DNA of 64,000 bases from Nocardia transvalensis (GCF_015477765.1 NZ_JADLQQ010000002.1:434001-498000); one strand, 5' to 3'; counted from the stretch's first letter, positions 55,408 to 64,000 are shown. Notes: generated by a model from the sequence alone, not told the origin. Translations and numbers: made by a program.

Positions 55408-56127
55408 ATGCTGCAGGTCTGTCCGAACGGTCCCCGAAGTCGCGCCGACTGTGCGGGGTTACCGATATCGGCGAACGAACTCGCGACGTCGGCGCGGGCG
55501 GCGATCGAGGCCGGAGCGCAGGATATTCACCTGCACCCCAAGAGCTCGGGCGGGCGCGACACTCTCGAACCCGCGGTCGTGGCGGAGGTCGTGACCCGGG
55601 TGCGCGCGGCGGTGCCCGGCATCCCGGTCGGAGTGACCACGGGGGCATGGACCGAGCCGGACCCACGTCGCCGCGCGGAGCTGGTGTACTCCTGGACGGC
55701 GCTGCCCGATCACGCATCGGTGAACTGGCACGAGCCCGGCGCCGAACTGGTGGCAGCCGCGCTGTTGGAGAGGGGCGTCGACATCGAGGCCGGTATCTTC
55801 TCCGGAACGGATGCGGCCCAACGCTTCCGGAGTTCGCCGCTGGCCTCGAGGGTGCTGCGCGTCCTGGCCGAGGTGATGGACACCGACCCCACCACGGCCC
55901 CGGCCACGGCCGCCGCGCTACTCACCGAACTCGGGCCCGATGTCCCCGCACCGATCCTGCTGCACGGCGAGAACGGCGGCGCGTGGCCGGTCCTGCGCGT
56001 AGCCGTAGCCGCCGGACTCGACACGCGCATCGGGTTGGAGGATGTCCTACACGATCCTGACGGAAACCCGGTCGGCGACAACGCCGTTCTCGTCCGCGCC
56101 GCCGGCGAGATCATCAGAGAACGATGA
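55408..56127 (+). CDS. BKACE family (3-keto-5-aminohexanoate cleavage-type) enzyme
   Basis: A 239-residue TIM-barrel protein with the BKACE marks: Zn site AGAQDIHLHPKSSGG near 36, the GVTTGAW strand, the VNWHEPG strand, GIFSGTDAAQRF, and the closing IGLEDVLHDPDG. BKACE enzymes condense a beta-keto acid with acetyl-CoA. It is somewhat short compared with the 270-310-residue norm, mostly at the N terminus. ATG 55408 is used. It is divergent from the TetR operon. Confidence 0.85.
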   Translation: MLQVCPNGPRSRADCAGLPISANELATSARAAIEAGAQDIHLHPKSSGGRDTLEPAVVAEVVTRVRAAVPGIPVGVTTGAWTEPDPRRRAELVYSWTALPDHASVNWHEPGAELVAAALLERGVDIEAGIFSGTDAAQRFRSSPLASRVLRVLAEVMDTDPTTAPATAAALLTELGPDVPAPILLHGENGGAWPVLRVAVAAGLDTRIGLEDVLHDPDGNPVGDNAVLVRAAGEIIRER

Positions 56128-56157
56128 ATCGTGCGGCCGCAGGCCGCCGGGGCACCT

Positions 56158-56988
56158 TCACGCGAGCTGTGTTGTCAGGAGTCCGAGGAGTTGCTGGGCG
56201 AATTCCTCGGCGTGGGTGCGGGAGCCGTTGTGGCCGCCGGGGAATTCGGTGACCGGCAGGTCCAGGCGGGCGGCGATCTCGGCGGCGGGGCGGTAGGGGA
56301 GATGACCGCGGGAGTTGCGCCCGGCCGCGATGATCAACCGGTCCGATACCCGCTTCAAGACGTCGAAGTCGGGGGTGTACGAGGTGAATTCGCGCAGCTC
56401 GTACTCCATCATGATCGGTGCGTTGGCGGCCAGGCGGGTCCACATCTCGGCGGCGCGCGGGGATAACTCCGAGGCCGCCGGTGTCGCGCCCATGGCTCCG
56501 CCGATGGCACGCATGAATCGGGCCCCGGCCGCCTCCACACCCTGCGTGCGGACCAGCGTGGCGACCTCCTCGGTCATGGCTCGATGCTCGGCTGCGTCGG
56601 GCAGGAGACCGAAACACGGGGGCTCGTGGGCGATCAGCAGCCGCACCCGATCGGAGTGGCGGGCCAGGAGATCCAGTCCCACGATGGCGCCGTTGCTACC
56701 GCCGACCACGAAAGCCGGTTCGTCGGACAGATGGTCGATGAGCCGCAGCGCGTCCTCGCTCTGCACCGCGACGTGCTGGGGTTCGGGACGACCACCGTCG
56801 AGGCGGCTGCGGGAATATCCGCGGACGTCGTAGGCGACCACGGTGAAATGCTGCCGCAGCACCTCGGCCAGGCCGTCGGCGTTGGCGGCATCGCTGCCGC
56901 CGCCGGGAATCATCAGCACCAGCGGGCCCGTGCCTCGAACCTCGTAGTACAAGTTCGCGCCCGGCACGCGCAGGGTATCGGATCTCAT
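56158..56988 (-). CDS. alpha/beta hydrolase under a double palindrome
   Basis: A 276-residue hydrolase. Oxyanion region LVLMIPGGGSDAAN near 23, nucleophile VVGGSNGAIVGLDLL near 94-108, and His in FPGGHNGSRTH near 250. Overall it resembles esterase/peroxidase-like hydrolases; a similar protein is encoded at 60.6-61.4 kb. A very strong double operator lies 14-50 bases before ATG 56988, so expression is tightly controlled by a regulator encoded elsewhere. CAGCGATG and GGAGGC form the ribosome site region. Confidence 0.88.
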   Translation of the reverse strand: MRSDTLRVPGANLYYEVRGTGPLVLMIPGGGSDAANADGLAEVLRQHFTVVAYDVRGYSRSRLDGGRPEPQHVAVQSEDALRLIDHLSDEPAFVVGGSNGAIVGLDLLARHSDRVRLLIAHEPPCFGLLPDAAEHRAMTEEVATLVRTQGVEAAGARFMRAIGGAMGATPAASELSPRAAEMWTRLAANAPIMMEYELREFTSYTPDFDVLKRVSDRLIIAAGRNSRGHLPYRPAAEIAARLDLPVTEFPGGHNGSRTHAEEFAQQLLGLLTTQLA

Positions 56989-57001
56989 CGCTGCCTCCTT
57001 T

Positions 57002-57038
57002 TCCTAATGCTATTAGGTTACACCTAATAGCATTAGGA
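57002..57038. promoter_or_regulatory. double palindromic operator (17-bp arms, each a palindrome)
   Basis: TCCTAATGCTATTAGGT (57002-57018) and ACCTAATAGCATTAGGA (57022-57038) are perfect inverted copies around TAC. Each arm is itself palindromic: CCTAAT-N3-ATTAGG. The two centres are 20 bases apart, so two regulator dimers would bind on the same face of the helix. It sits just upstream of the hydrolase start at 56988, in a position to block its promoter. Confidence 0.75.
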
Positions 57039-57068
57039 GCAAATCGGCAGCGCGTGCCGCGACGTGGA

Positions 57069-57352
57069 TCAGTCCAAGTCGTAGGCGGTTCGGTGGCGCG
57101 GCTGATACAGCCCGATCTCACCGGCACCCGGCACGACCAGGGTCGTGAGCAGACCCCACCCCGCCTCGGTGATGTCGCCGGTGACCTGCACGCCCTTGGC
57201 CTTCAACTCGTCGATCGTGGCGTGCAGGTCGTCGCACATCAGATACAGCTCGATCCGGCCGCTGTCGGGTCCGCCCGCGGGATGCACGGCCAGTTCGGAC
57301 GGTGGCGATCTGAAAATGAGCCAGCCGTCTCCGGCATCGACGCTACGGTTTG
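57069..57352 (-). pseudogene. truncated VOC-family gene
   Basis: Read from about 57352, this frame gives DAGDGWLIFRSPPSELAVHP, then ELYLMCDDLHATIDELKAKGVQV and GLLTTLVVPGAGEIGLYQPRH, the C-terminal two thirds of a VOC protein. The first 30-40 residues are missing: the frame runs straight into the stop of the methyltransferase gene. A GTG at 57287 could start a 72-residue product, too short for the fold. A deletion joined it to the methyltransferase 3' end. Confidence 0.65.
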
Positions 57353-58164
57353 CGGGCCAAAGCGCAGCAGATCAGCTGCTCCCAGACGGTCAGGTCGCGC
57401 TTGTCCACGCCGATCTTCTTGACGTCGTGGGGTTCGGGCGCCGGACGCCACAGTGAGCACAATTCGAGGCCCGGCTCGAGGATTTCCAGGTCACCGAACA
57501 GCGCCAGGATCTCCTCCTCGGTGCGCCAGCGCCCGCGCCCGAAGCTGGCCTGCAGCTTCTGCTCGGCGGCCCGGGTCTCCTCGTTGTGTCCGGACCGGAA
57601 GTGCGAGATGTAGACCTCGCTGCCCGGCGGCACCCGGTCCACCCACCAGCGCACCAGATCCCGCGGGCGCTCGTCCTCGTTGAGGTGGTGCAGGATCGCA
57701 CTGAACACCAGTCCGATCGGTTCGTCGAAATCGATGAGGCGCTGCAACTCGGGGTTGTCGTAGATCCCCTCCGGGCTGCGCAGATCCGCCTGGATCACGG
57801 TGGTGTTGTCATCGGTTGCCAGCAGGGCCCGGCCGTGGGCCAGCACGATCGGATCGTTGTCGACATACACGACGTGCGCGTCCGGGACGAGCCGCTGCGC
57901 GACCTGATGCACATTGTCGGCGGTCGGCAGGCCACTGCCCATATCGATGAATTGGCGGATCCCGTCGCGGGCGATATCGCCGACGGCGCGGATCAGGGCC
58001 TGGCGGTTGGCGAATGCGATAGCCACCGAACCGGGTAGGTCCTTGATGAAGAAGTCGCCGATTTCCCGATCGACGGCGTAATTGTCCTTGCCGCCGAGCA
58101 GATAGTCGTAGACGCGGGCGATGCTCGGTTTCGACTGGTCCACCTGCGTGGTGCTGTCGGTCAT
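57343..58164 (-). CDS. SAV2177/DUF574-type SAM methyltransferase
   Basis: A 273-residue protein of the actinobacterial DUF574 family. Hallmarks are PSIARVYDYLLGGKDNYAVDRE near 10, FIDMGSGLPTADNVHQVAQ near 90, VVYVDNDPIVLAHGRALL, and AILHHLNEDERPRDLVRWW near 155. SAM binding is established for the fold; acceptors are unknown, and many paralogues occur per genome. ATG 58164 is preferred because GGGGATGG lies upstream of it; ATG 58173 has no spacing to that site. Confidence 0.88.
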   Translation of the reverse strand: MTDSTTQVDQSKPSIARVYDYLLGGKDNYAVDREIGDFFIKDLPGSVAIAFANRQALIRAVGDIARDGIRQFIDMGSGLPTADNVHQVAQRLVPDAHVVYVDNDPIVLAHGRALLATDDNTTVIQADLRSPEGIYDNPELQRLIDFDEPIGLVFSAILHHLNEDERPRDLVRWWVDRVPPGSEVYISHFRSGHNEETRAAEQKLQASFGRGRWRTEEEILALFGDLEILEPGLELCSLWRPAPEPHDVKKIGVDKRDLTVWEQLICCALARKP

Positions 58165-58313
58165 TGGAACCATCCCCTGTCCGCTGGATGCGTTGACGGA
58201 TCAATCGTAAGAGCCGAACCCCACTCGGATGAGCGCTTCGGTTATACCAGCAACCGGCGAGTGAGCGCAGTCGAAAGCGGCCATCGGAATGCGTTCGACC
58301 GCAATGCAATTGC

Positions 58314-59267
58314 TTATGAAGCAACTGCGGCGGCACAGCGCGTCCCGAGCGTGCGCACGGCTTCGACCAGTTCGGGCGGCTCGGTGACGGTGAAATCGGT
58401 GTCGATGGAGGTGATCATCCACACCAGCGCCCACGGCGAATCCGCGCCCAGGTGCAGCAGGCAACTGGCGTCGTCGACGGCCTCCAGCACACCCATCCCG
58501 GGCCAGATCCGCTCCGCCAGTTCGGCGGCGGACCGGTGTAGTACCACGGTCGCGCGCCACGACCATGCCTCGCTGGACAACCGGTTCGACAGATAGGCGA
58601 CGACATCGCCGCCGGGCAGTTCGCGCGGTGTGAACCGCGGACCGGTCGGTCTGCGCGGGCGCAGGCGATCGACGCGGAAGGATCGCCAGTCGCCGCGATC
58701 GACGTCCCAGGCGACCAGATACCAGTGCCGGCTGAAATTGACCGCCGCGAACGGTTCGGTGTCGCGAATCGAGACGTGCCCACGGTGATCGGTGTAGTCG
58801 AAGCGCAGCCTCTCACGGCGGTGGCAGGAGTCGGCGATGGCAATGAGGACATCGGGGTCCACGCGCGGCGCGGTACCGCCCACTCGCACCATCGCGCGCT
58901 GCAACGCGGTGAGGCGATGCCGCAATCGCGACGGCAGCACCTGTTCGAGCTTGGCCAGCGCCCGCAGCGACGCCTCCTCGATACCGCTGACCGTGCCTCC
59001 GGTCACCGTGCGCAGGCCGACGGCGACCGCGAGCGCCTCCTCGTCGTCGAGCAGCAGCGGCGGCAGCGTCGCCCCGGCGGCCAGCCGATATCCGGCAGTG
59101 CCCTGCATCGCGTGCACCGGATAGCCCAGCTCCCGCAGCCTTTCGATATCGCGGCGCACGGTGCGGGCACTGACGCCGAGCCGGTCGGCCAGTTCGGCGC
59201 CGGACCACTCGCGCGGGGTCTGCAGCAGCGACAGCAGGCGCAACAGCCGGGCGGAGGATTCCAACAT
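58314..59267 (-). CDS. HTH-WYL transcriptional regulator
   Basis: A 317-residue regulator with an N-terminal HTH ([30 protein letters not shown], about 22-51) and a WYL domain from about 135 ([41 protein letters not shown]), plus a C-terminal WCX part. WYL proteins respond to nucleic acid, nucleotide or other ligands. It is divergent from an epoxide hydrolase with only 62 bases between them, so autoregulation and control of that gene are likely. Confidence 0.9.
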   Translation of the reverse strand: MLESSARLLRLLSLLQTPREWSGAELADRLGVSARTVRRDIERLRELGYPVHAMQGTAGYRLAAGATLPPLLLDDEEALAVAVGLRTVTGGTVSGIEEASLRALAKLEQVLPSRLRHRLTALQRAMVRVGGTAPRVDPDVLIAIADSCHRRERLRFDYTDHRGHVSIRDTEPFAAVNFSRHWYLVAWDVDRGDWRSFRVDRLRPRRPTGPRFTPRELPGGDVVAYLSNRLSSEAWSWRATVVLHRSAAELAERIWPGMGVLEAVDDASCLLHLGADSPWALVWMITSIDTDFTVTEPPELVEAVRTLGTRCAAAVAS

Positions 59268-59287
59268 GGTATCCAGAATGCCAGCCG

Positions 59288-59319
59288 CTTAGGACACAAT
59301 CTGGCCTAAGGGGGTCCTA
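59288..59319. promoter_or_regulatory. overlapping inverted repeats between WYL and epoxide hydrolase genes
   Basis: CTTAGG (59288-59293) is inverted as CCTAAG (59305-59310), and TAGGAC (59290-59295) is inverted as GTCCTA (59314-59319). The two overlapping pairs fill the 62-base divergent promoter and stop 10 bases before ATG 59330. Confidence 0.5.
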
Positions 59320-59329
59320 CCGTCGAGGC

Positions 59330-60466
59330 ATGAGCAATTTCGAGCCCTTCCGCATCGACATCCCGCAGCACGACCTCGACGATCTGGCGGCACGGCTGGC
59401 CGCCACCCGCTGGCCCGCCGAATTGCCGGACGTGGGCTGGAGTTACGGCATCCCGACCGGTTATCTGCGCGGTCTGGCCGACTACTGGCGCACCGGCTAC
59501 GACTGGCGCCGCCACGAACGTGCATTGAATGCATACCCGCAGTTCATGACCGAAGTGGACGGGCAGCGACTGCATTTCGCGCACATCCGGTCCGCCGAAC
59601 CGCAGGCGCGGCCGCTGGTGCTGGTACACGGCTGGCCGTTCGCGGACTTCAGCGCCATGATCGGCCCGCTCACCGATCCGGTCGCCCACGGCGGCGACGC
59701 CGATGACGCCTTCCATCTGGTGATCCCGACCCTGCCCGGCTTCGGTTTCTCCGGACCCACCACCGCACCCGGCGAGGCCGCGACCGAACGGTCCGCCGCG
59801 CGACTCGCACAGCTGATGGCCCGGCTCGGTTACGACCGCTACGGCGCGGCGGGCGGTGACGCGGGCTCGTTCGTCGCCCCGGAAATGGGCCGCATCGACA
59901 CCGAGCACGTGATCGGCGTGCATCTCAACGACCCGATCACCATCCCGTCCTGGGACGACGACGGCACCGGCTACAGCGAGAGCGACCGGGAAAAGCTGGC
60001 GGCGCTGCAGGATTGGAGCAGCAGCGACACCTCCGGCTATGCGGGCATCCACTCCACCCGCCCGCAGACCCTCGCACCGGCGGTCACCGATTCGCCCGCC
60101 GGGCTGCTGGCCTGGGTGGTGGATGTCGTGCACACCTATATGAATCCGGCCAAGGAACTGCCCGAGGACGCGATGGACAAGGACGCGTTGCTGACCGCGA
60201 TCAGCATCCTCTGGTTCACCGGCACCGTCGGCTCCTCCATGCTGCTGTACAAGGAGTCCCAGTCCTGGGGTGCCGATCTGGCCAATTCCGGCGTGCCGAC
60301 CGGGGTGGCGGTATTTCCCGGTAGCGGGACGGTGCGAGGGATCGCCGAGAAGCAGAACACCGTCGTGCACTGGTCGGAATTCGATCGCGGCGGGCACTTC
60401 GCCTCGATGGAGGCACCGGATCTGCTGATCGAGGATCTGCGCGCGTTCTTCGCGAAACTGCGCTGA
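59330..60466 (+). CDS. epoxide hydrolase (EHN domain alpha/beta hydrolase)
   Basis: A 378-residue microsomal-type epoxide hydrolase. The N-terminal EHN region starts [26 protein letters not shown] and includes [19 protein letters not shown]. The catalytic domain has oxyanion HGWP near 102, nucleophile Asp in AAGGDAGSF near 183, and His in [12 protein letters not shown] near 360. It opens epoxides to diols, possibly in detoxification of aromatic oxides. Controlled most likely by the divergent WYL regulator. Confidence 0.9.
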   Translation: MSNFEPFRIDIPQHDLDDLAARLAATRWPAELPDVGWSYGIPTGYLRGLADYWRTGYDWRRHERALNAYPQFMTEVDGQRLHFAHIRSAEPQARPLVLVHGWPFADFSAMIGPLTDPVAHGGDADDAFHLVIPTLPGFGFSGPTTAPGEAATERSAARLAQLMARLGYDRYGAAGGDAGSFVAPEMGRIDTEHVIGVHLNDPITIPSWDDDGTGYSESDREKLAALQDWSSSDTSGYAGIHSTRPQTLAPAVTDSPAGLLAWVVDVVHTYMNPAKELPEDAMDKDALLTAISILWFTGTVGSSMLLYKESQSWGADLANSGVPTGVAVFPGSGTVRGIAEKQNTVVHWSEFDRGGHFASMEAPDLLIEDLRAFFAKLR

Positions 60467-60512
60467 GGCGGGACGGTGGTGGGTGAGCTGCGCTGAGGCG
60501 AGACGGTGGTGG
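60458..60512. repeat. 25-bp direct repeat, 30-base period
   Basis: A 25-base segment starting CTGCGCTGAGGCG at 60458 recurs at 60488 with one mismatch. The first copy contains the epoxide hydrolase stop codon, so the 3' end of that gene was partly duplicated into the spacer. Confidence 0.7.
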
Positions 60513-60579
60513 CCGATGATTTTTTCGGGCTCGGGTGGTCTGATCAAATGACCGATTCGAGTTGACCCCTGGAGGATTC

Positions 60580-61389
60580 ATGACCGTCACCACCGGCACG
60601 CTCGCGGCACCGGGTGTGCGCCTGTTCTACGAGGTCCGTGGCAGTGGCCCGCTGGTGGCCCTGGTCGGCTCACCGATGCACAGCGAACCGTTCGCACCGC
60701 TGGCCGATCTGCTGGCGGCCGACCACACCGTGCTCACCACCGATCCGCGCGGCCACTTCGGCAGTGTGCTCGACGATCCGGACACCGATTCGACGCCGGA
60801 GCTGCGTGCCGACGATCTGGCCCGGCTGATCCGCCACCTGGATGCCGGGCCCGCGACGGTATTCGGTTCCTCCGGGGGCGCGATCACGACGCTGGCGTTG
60901 CTGCAGGCGGATCCGGAGCTGGTGCGGACCGCGATCGCGCACGAGCCGCCGCTGGCCGAACTGCTCGACGAACGCGAACAGCAGCGTGCCCTGCGTGCCG
61001 ACCTGAGCGCGACCTATCGGGCCGGTGACCGGCTGGGCGCGATTCGCAAGTTCATTGCCATGACCGAGATGGCCATGCCGGAGGAGCTGTTCGAGCAGAT
61101 GTTCACCGGTGAGCGCAGCGCCGCGGAGGCCGACAGCGAGCGCTATTTCTATCTGCACGAATTGGAGGGCACCGCGGGCTGGGTGCCCGATCTCGCGGCG
61201 CTGCGGCGCGTCTCGGACCGGCTGGTCATCGGCATCGGCGACGAATCGGCGGGCCAGTTCTGCGACCGCACGTCGCGGGCACTGGGAGGTGCGCTGGGAA
61301 TCGAGCCCACCCTGTTCCCCGGCGACCATGTCGGATTCATCGCCGAACCGGCGAAATTCGCCGCCCGCCTGCGCGAGGTCACCGCCTGA
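60580..61389 (+). CDS. alpha/beta hydrolase
   Basis: A 269-residue hydrolase similar in layout to the one at 56.2-57.0 kb: VRLFYEVRGSGPLVALVGSP, TDPRGHFGS, nucleophile VFGSSGGAITTLALL near 97, AIAHEPPLAELL, and His in FPGDHVGFIAEP near 250. ATG 60580 is chosen because TGGAGG precedes it with good spacing. It may share a transcript with the epoxide hydrolase 114 bases upstream. Substrate unknown. Confidence 0.88.
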   Translation: MTVTTGTLAAPGVRLFYEVRGSGPLVALVGSPMHSEPFAPLADLLAADHTVLTTDPRGHFGSVLDDPDTDSTPELRADDLARLIRHLDAGPATVFGSSGGAITTLALLQADPELVRTAIAHEPPLAELLDEREQQRALRADLSATYRAGDRLGAIRKFIAMTEMAMPEELFEQMFTGERSAAEADSERYFYLHELEGTAGWVPDLAALRRVSDRLVIGIGDESAGQFCDRTSRALGGALGIEPTLFPGDHVGFIAEPAKFAARLREVTA

Positions 61390-61507
61390 CGCCGCTCACT
61401 CGGCGTTGCGGTAGGCGTTCCAGGCGGCCTCGACATGGCTACGCACGTCACGACCCGGTGGCGCTCGTCGCACCGGTCGTGAGTTCGCACCCTATTAACC
61501 TGGCGGC

Positions 61508-62482
61508 ATGCTCCCTGCGCTGCCGTTACGGGATCGCGCCGTGGCCCTGTCGGGCGTGTTCTTCGGTGCGCCGGTGTGCGCGGAGTATCTCCAGTCGTAT
61601 CTCGGGATCAACATCCTCGAAATGCTTGCGGCGCTGCTGTTTTTCGGTCCGCTCTACGGTGGCGCGGCGCTGCTGGTGCGCGAACTGGCGGTGCGGACCG
61701 GACGCGGGTGGCGGGGGATACTGCTGCTGTCGGCAGCCTTCGGCGTCGCGATGCCAGGATTGGTGGATCTGTCGCTGTTCGAAGCCAACCGCGACGATGT
61801 GGACTACTGGAACGAGCTGCGGCTGCCGACGCTTGTCGAGCCTCTGGGCATCAGCGTCTTTCCGTCCATCGCATGGGTCAGCGGGCATGTGCTGATGAGC
61901 GTCGGCGCCCCCTTGGCACTGCTGAACGGCCTGGCGCCCCGGCACCGGAATCGCCCGTTGCTGGGTCGGGTCGGCATCGTCGTGGTGGCGGCATTGTGCT
62001 TGTCGACGATGATCCTGGTGCACTCCCAAGCTCGTGGCACGGCCGCACCGACCACCACGCAGACGGCAGTCGTCCTTGCGATCATCGCGATAGTGATCGT
62101 GCTCGCCGCAACTCCTTTCGGGCGCCCCGTCGCGAATCCAGGCATGACACAGCCGGTCCCGAAATGGCTGGTGCTGTCGCTCGGGATCACCGGGATGCTG
62201 ATCTACGACTTCACCCCGCCCACGTGGTTCGGGGTTGGCGCCGCGGTGGCCGTTCTCGCCGCAGCGGCAGGCGCCCTCCACCGGCTCCCACGCCACCGCG
62301 ACTGGAACGACCACGACATCGCGACGCTCGCGTGCGGCGCCCTGGTCGGACGAACCCTCACAGGGTTTTTCGCACCGAACCCCGCGGGCGTGTCGGCGTT
62401 GACGAAGTACAGCTCGAACGCGCTCCTGCTCCTGCTGGTACTCGGACTGAGCTGGGCCGTGCTGGTCCGGAGCGACTCCTGA
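61508..62482 (+). CDS. polytopic membrane protein of unknown function
   Basis: A 324-residue protein with about eight to nine hydrophobic helices and a short charged loop near 95-110 (FEANRDDVDYWNELRLP). No transporter or enzyme motif is recognised. Length and helix number are reminiscent of small permease-like or CPBP-type families, but key residues of those are not seen. The ATG at 61508 follows a poor ribosome site. It is alone, converging on the last gene. Confidence 0.75.
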   Translation: MLPALPLRDRAVALSGVFFGAPVCAEYLQSYLGINILEMLAALLFFGPLYGGAALLVRELAVRTGRGWRGILLLSAAFGVAMPGLVDLSLFEANRDDVDYWNELRLPTLVEPLGISVFPSIAWVSGHVLMSVGAPLALLNGLAPRHRNRPLLGRVGIVVVAALCLSTMILVHSQARGTAAPTTTQTAVVLAIIAIVIVLAATPFGRPVANPGMTQPVPKWLVLSLGITGMLIYDFTPPTWFGVGAAVAVLAAAAGALHRLPRHRDWNDHDIATLACGALVGRTLTGFFAPNPAGVSALTKYSSNALLLLLVLGLSWAVLVRSDS

Positions 62483-62524
62483 TCCACGGGTTCGATCTGG
62501 GCCCGCCGGTCGGGTGCCCATCCA

Positions 62525-63898
62525 CTAGAGGCTGGGGTGTGGGGACGTGATCGGCGGGTAGAGGTCGGGGTCGCGGTATGGAACGTTCTCGGCCGGTGGC
62601 AGTCCTTCTTTGAACCGTTCGAAAGCGGCCTGGGAAGCCTCTTCTGCCGCCGCATAGGTGTTGCAGGCATCGACCAGCGCCTGCCCGGCGAAGCGGAGAT
62701 GTTCCTCGGCTCGCCGCAGCGCGGTGATCATCATGTCTGCCAGATAGCCGTATTCTCTGCGAGATCCCGGCAGCACCTGGGTCTGCACAGGGATGTAGCA
62801 GTCTTCTACGGTCCTGGTAGCCCATTGACAGTGATTGGCGGCGCTGACCATGTGCACCTGCCCCCAGCCGTAGATGGTTTCCAGGTGCGCGATCAACCTG
62901 GTCGGGGTCGCCGGGCGGGCACCGTCCTCGGGTCGAAACTTGGCGTCTTGGAACAACTGCTCGTCCTCGAGGAGCCGCTCACCGAGATCGCGGTCCAGGT
63001 CTTCCAGGTCCGATTCCACGGTATCGAGATGGTCGCAGCTCGCCCGAAGGATCACGTCGGTCCAGCTGCTCGACGATATGTGGAAACGCGGCTCACGCTC
63101 GGGGGTTTCATGGCTACGCGCCCACAAGTCGAGCGCGGTGGATATCCCGCCGATCCACTTGTCGACCGGCGGCGGCAGAGCAAAACTGAAAAGGTTCCCG
63201 GCCAACGCCACGTCGGAGATACTGGCCCGATCCCACTCCTCATCGTCCAGTGCGGCCGAGGTGGCGTTGGCAATGTCGAGCAACTTCCGCTGGGTGTCCT
63301 TCACGACATTGACGAAGATCTGCACAACATTCGCCAAGTACACGCCGCAGTATGCCAACAGCCCGACAGATCTCACGAGTGGATACAGGTAGCCGTCGTT
63401 GAATGCTTCGGCGGCTTCGCCCTCCCACACGGGTTCGACCACGGCTTCGGGAGGATTGCTGATACCCGCCAACCACGGATCCAGTGCTCGGCCGAGCGCT
63501 CCGACCACTGTGCCGTCCGCCGACGCGCTGCCAGGGACCGGGCCGAGACTTGCCGGCCACCGGTTGTCGGCGTCCAGACCGGTGGTTTCCTGCTGGCACA
63601 GGTCCAGTTCGATGTGCAGCAACTCTTGAACGTCGACATTGTAGTAGCGGCTGAAATTCGACTCCAGCCTGTCCAACAACACCCAGAGCTCATCGAGAAA
63701 GTCCTGCCTCTGCAACACATCCTGCTCGGTGATCGTGTGGCCTGTGCCGAGCCTCGGCACCACCCGAGTGCCGTCCTGGTCGAGGTCGAACAACTTGTCA
63801 TTATCGATGCGACTGGTCAGCACCCATTTCTCGAAGTGCTCCAGCGCCTTTACCTGGATCTCGGCCACCTTGTGCGCGAGAACGTCACCGAACGACAT
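62525..63898 (-). CDS. large helical protein with WEG (WXG-like) motif
   Basis: A 457-residue, mostly helical protein. A WXG100-like centre is present: Trp158-Glu-Gly160 in EPVWEGEAAEAFNDGYLYPLV, followed by a hydrophobic helix (about 177-198). The C-terminal half is helical (WGQVHMVSAANHCQWATRTVEDCY; MMITALRRAEEHLRFAGQALVDACNTYAAAEEASQ) and ends in a Pro-rich tail. This layout resembles ESX/type VII-associated substrates of nocardiae, but no ESX component is adjacent. AGGGAGG before ATG 63898 fixes the start. Function unknown. Confidence 0.7.
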   Translation of the reverse strand: MSFGDVLAHKVAEIQVKALEHFEKWVLTSRIDNDKLFDLDQDGTRVVPRLGTGHTITEQDVLQRQDFLDELWVLLDRLESNFSRYYNVDVQELLHIELDLCQQETTGLDADNRWPASLGPVPGSASADGTVVGALGRALDPWLAGISNPPEAVVEPVWEGEAAEAFNDGYLYPLVRSVGLLAYCGVYLANVVQIFVNVVKDTQRKLLDIANATSAALDDEEWDRASISDVALAGNLFSFALPPPVDKWIGGISTALDLWARSHETPEREPRFHISSSSWTDVILRASCDHLDTVESDLEDLDRDLGERLLEDEQLFQDAKFRPEDGARPATPTRLIAHLETIYGWGQVHMVSAANHCQWATRTVEDCYIPVQTQVLPGSRREYGYLADMMITALRRAEEHLRFAGQALVDACNTYAAAEEASQAAFERFKEGLPPAENVPYRDPDLYPPITSPHPSL

Positions 63899-64000
63899 CG
63901 AGCCCTCCCTCTGCACAAAGCGGGCCGCGTCCGTGTCCATCGTAGGGTCGAGGTCGATGGCTGTCGCGACCTCAAAAACGCTGGCTCATCACGAATGACA

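Noticed and set aside
59306..60547. Minus-strand frame of 413 codons opposite the epoxide hydrolase
   Set aside because: Antisense shadow; the plus strand carries the EHN domain and catalytic residues.

Overview
The window looks like chromosomal DNA of a high-GC mycolate-type actinomycete, most likely Nocardia or a close relative. Evidence is the strong G/C bias at third codon positions, frequent GTG starts, ATGA/GTGA stop-start overlaps, Tat-exported enzymes, an OpuC-type betaine importer, CYP135/CYP138-like P450s, a mycobacterial-type catechol O-methyltransferase and a SAV2177-type methyltransferase. No ribosomal or core replication genes, phage genes, transposases or CRISPR arrays are visible. 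The assignment to Nocardia is inference from gene content.

Layout. 0-5 kb: a doubtful hypothetical ORF, an aldo/keto reductase-nitroreductase pair with a palindromic operator, and a BCCT osmolyte transporter. 5-8.3 kb: a VOC protein, an atypical tRNA-Tyr, a benzoylformate decarboxylase with its catalytic Ser/His/His set, and an APH-like kinase with a stop at its third codon. 8.4-13.5 kb: a response regulator-sensor kinase pair divergent from a VanX/VanY-type M15 peptidase coupled to a DoxX-like membrane protein, then an AraC regulator. 13.6-17.3 kb: a DUF3703 protein, an FMN lactate-oxidase-type enzyme divergent from a double-HTH Lrp regulator, and an enoyl-CoA hydratase behind a duplicated operator. 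17.3-22.5 kb: a four-gene OpuC-type operon and a type-B carboxylesterase.

22.6-31.7 kb: a zinc-motif coiled-coil protein behind an unusually repeat-rich control region, a COMT-like methyltransferase, a ferritin-like helical protein with a hairpin terminator, a saccharopine-dehydrogenase-like oxidoreductase, another methyltransferase, a decayed aromatic amino acid lyase, an acyl-CoA dehydrogenase and a hydrolase preceded by a 19-codon ORF. 31.9-42.1 kb: DUF418 and YbaK proteins, an SDR, two tandem P450s, a beta-lactamase-like lipoprotein, an HdeD-like protein, a gene remnant, and a LysR/EamA divergent pair. 42.1-51.2 kb: a frameshifted hydrolase, two AhpD/CMD-like proteins, a secreted HNH nuclease, a glycosyltransferase, two Tat-exported enzymes (a bicovalent flavoprotein and a cyclase), helical-repeat proteins and a PPOX protein.

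51.2-64 kb: a TetR/PEP-synthase-like phosphotransferase/hydrolase operon, a BKACE enzyme, a hydrolase behind a striking double palindrome, a truncated VOC gene, a SAV2177-type methyltransferase, a WYL regulator divergent from an epoxide hydrolase, another hydrolase, a membrane protein and a WEG-motif protein.

Overall this is accessory metabolic territory: small regulator-enzyme modules, many alpha/beta hydrolases and oxidoreductases, two osmolyte uptake routes, and several genes in visible decay (7.6, 28.1, 39.3, 42.5 and 57.1 kb). The least ordinary parts are the coiled-coil locus at 22.6-23.9 kb, the TetR/phosphotransferase operon at 52-55.3 kb, and the operator architectures near 2.6, 16.4 and 57.0 kb.
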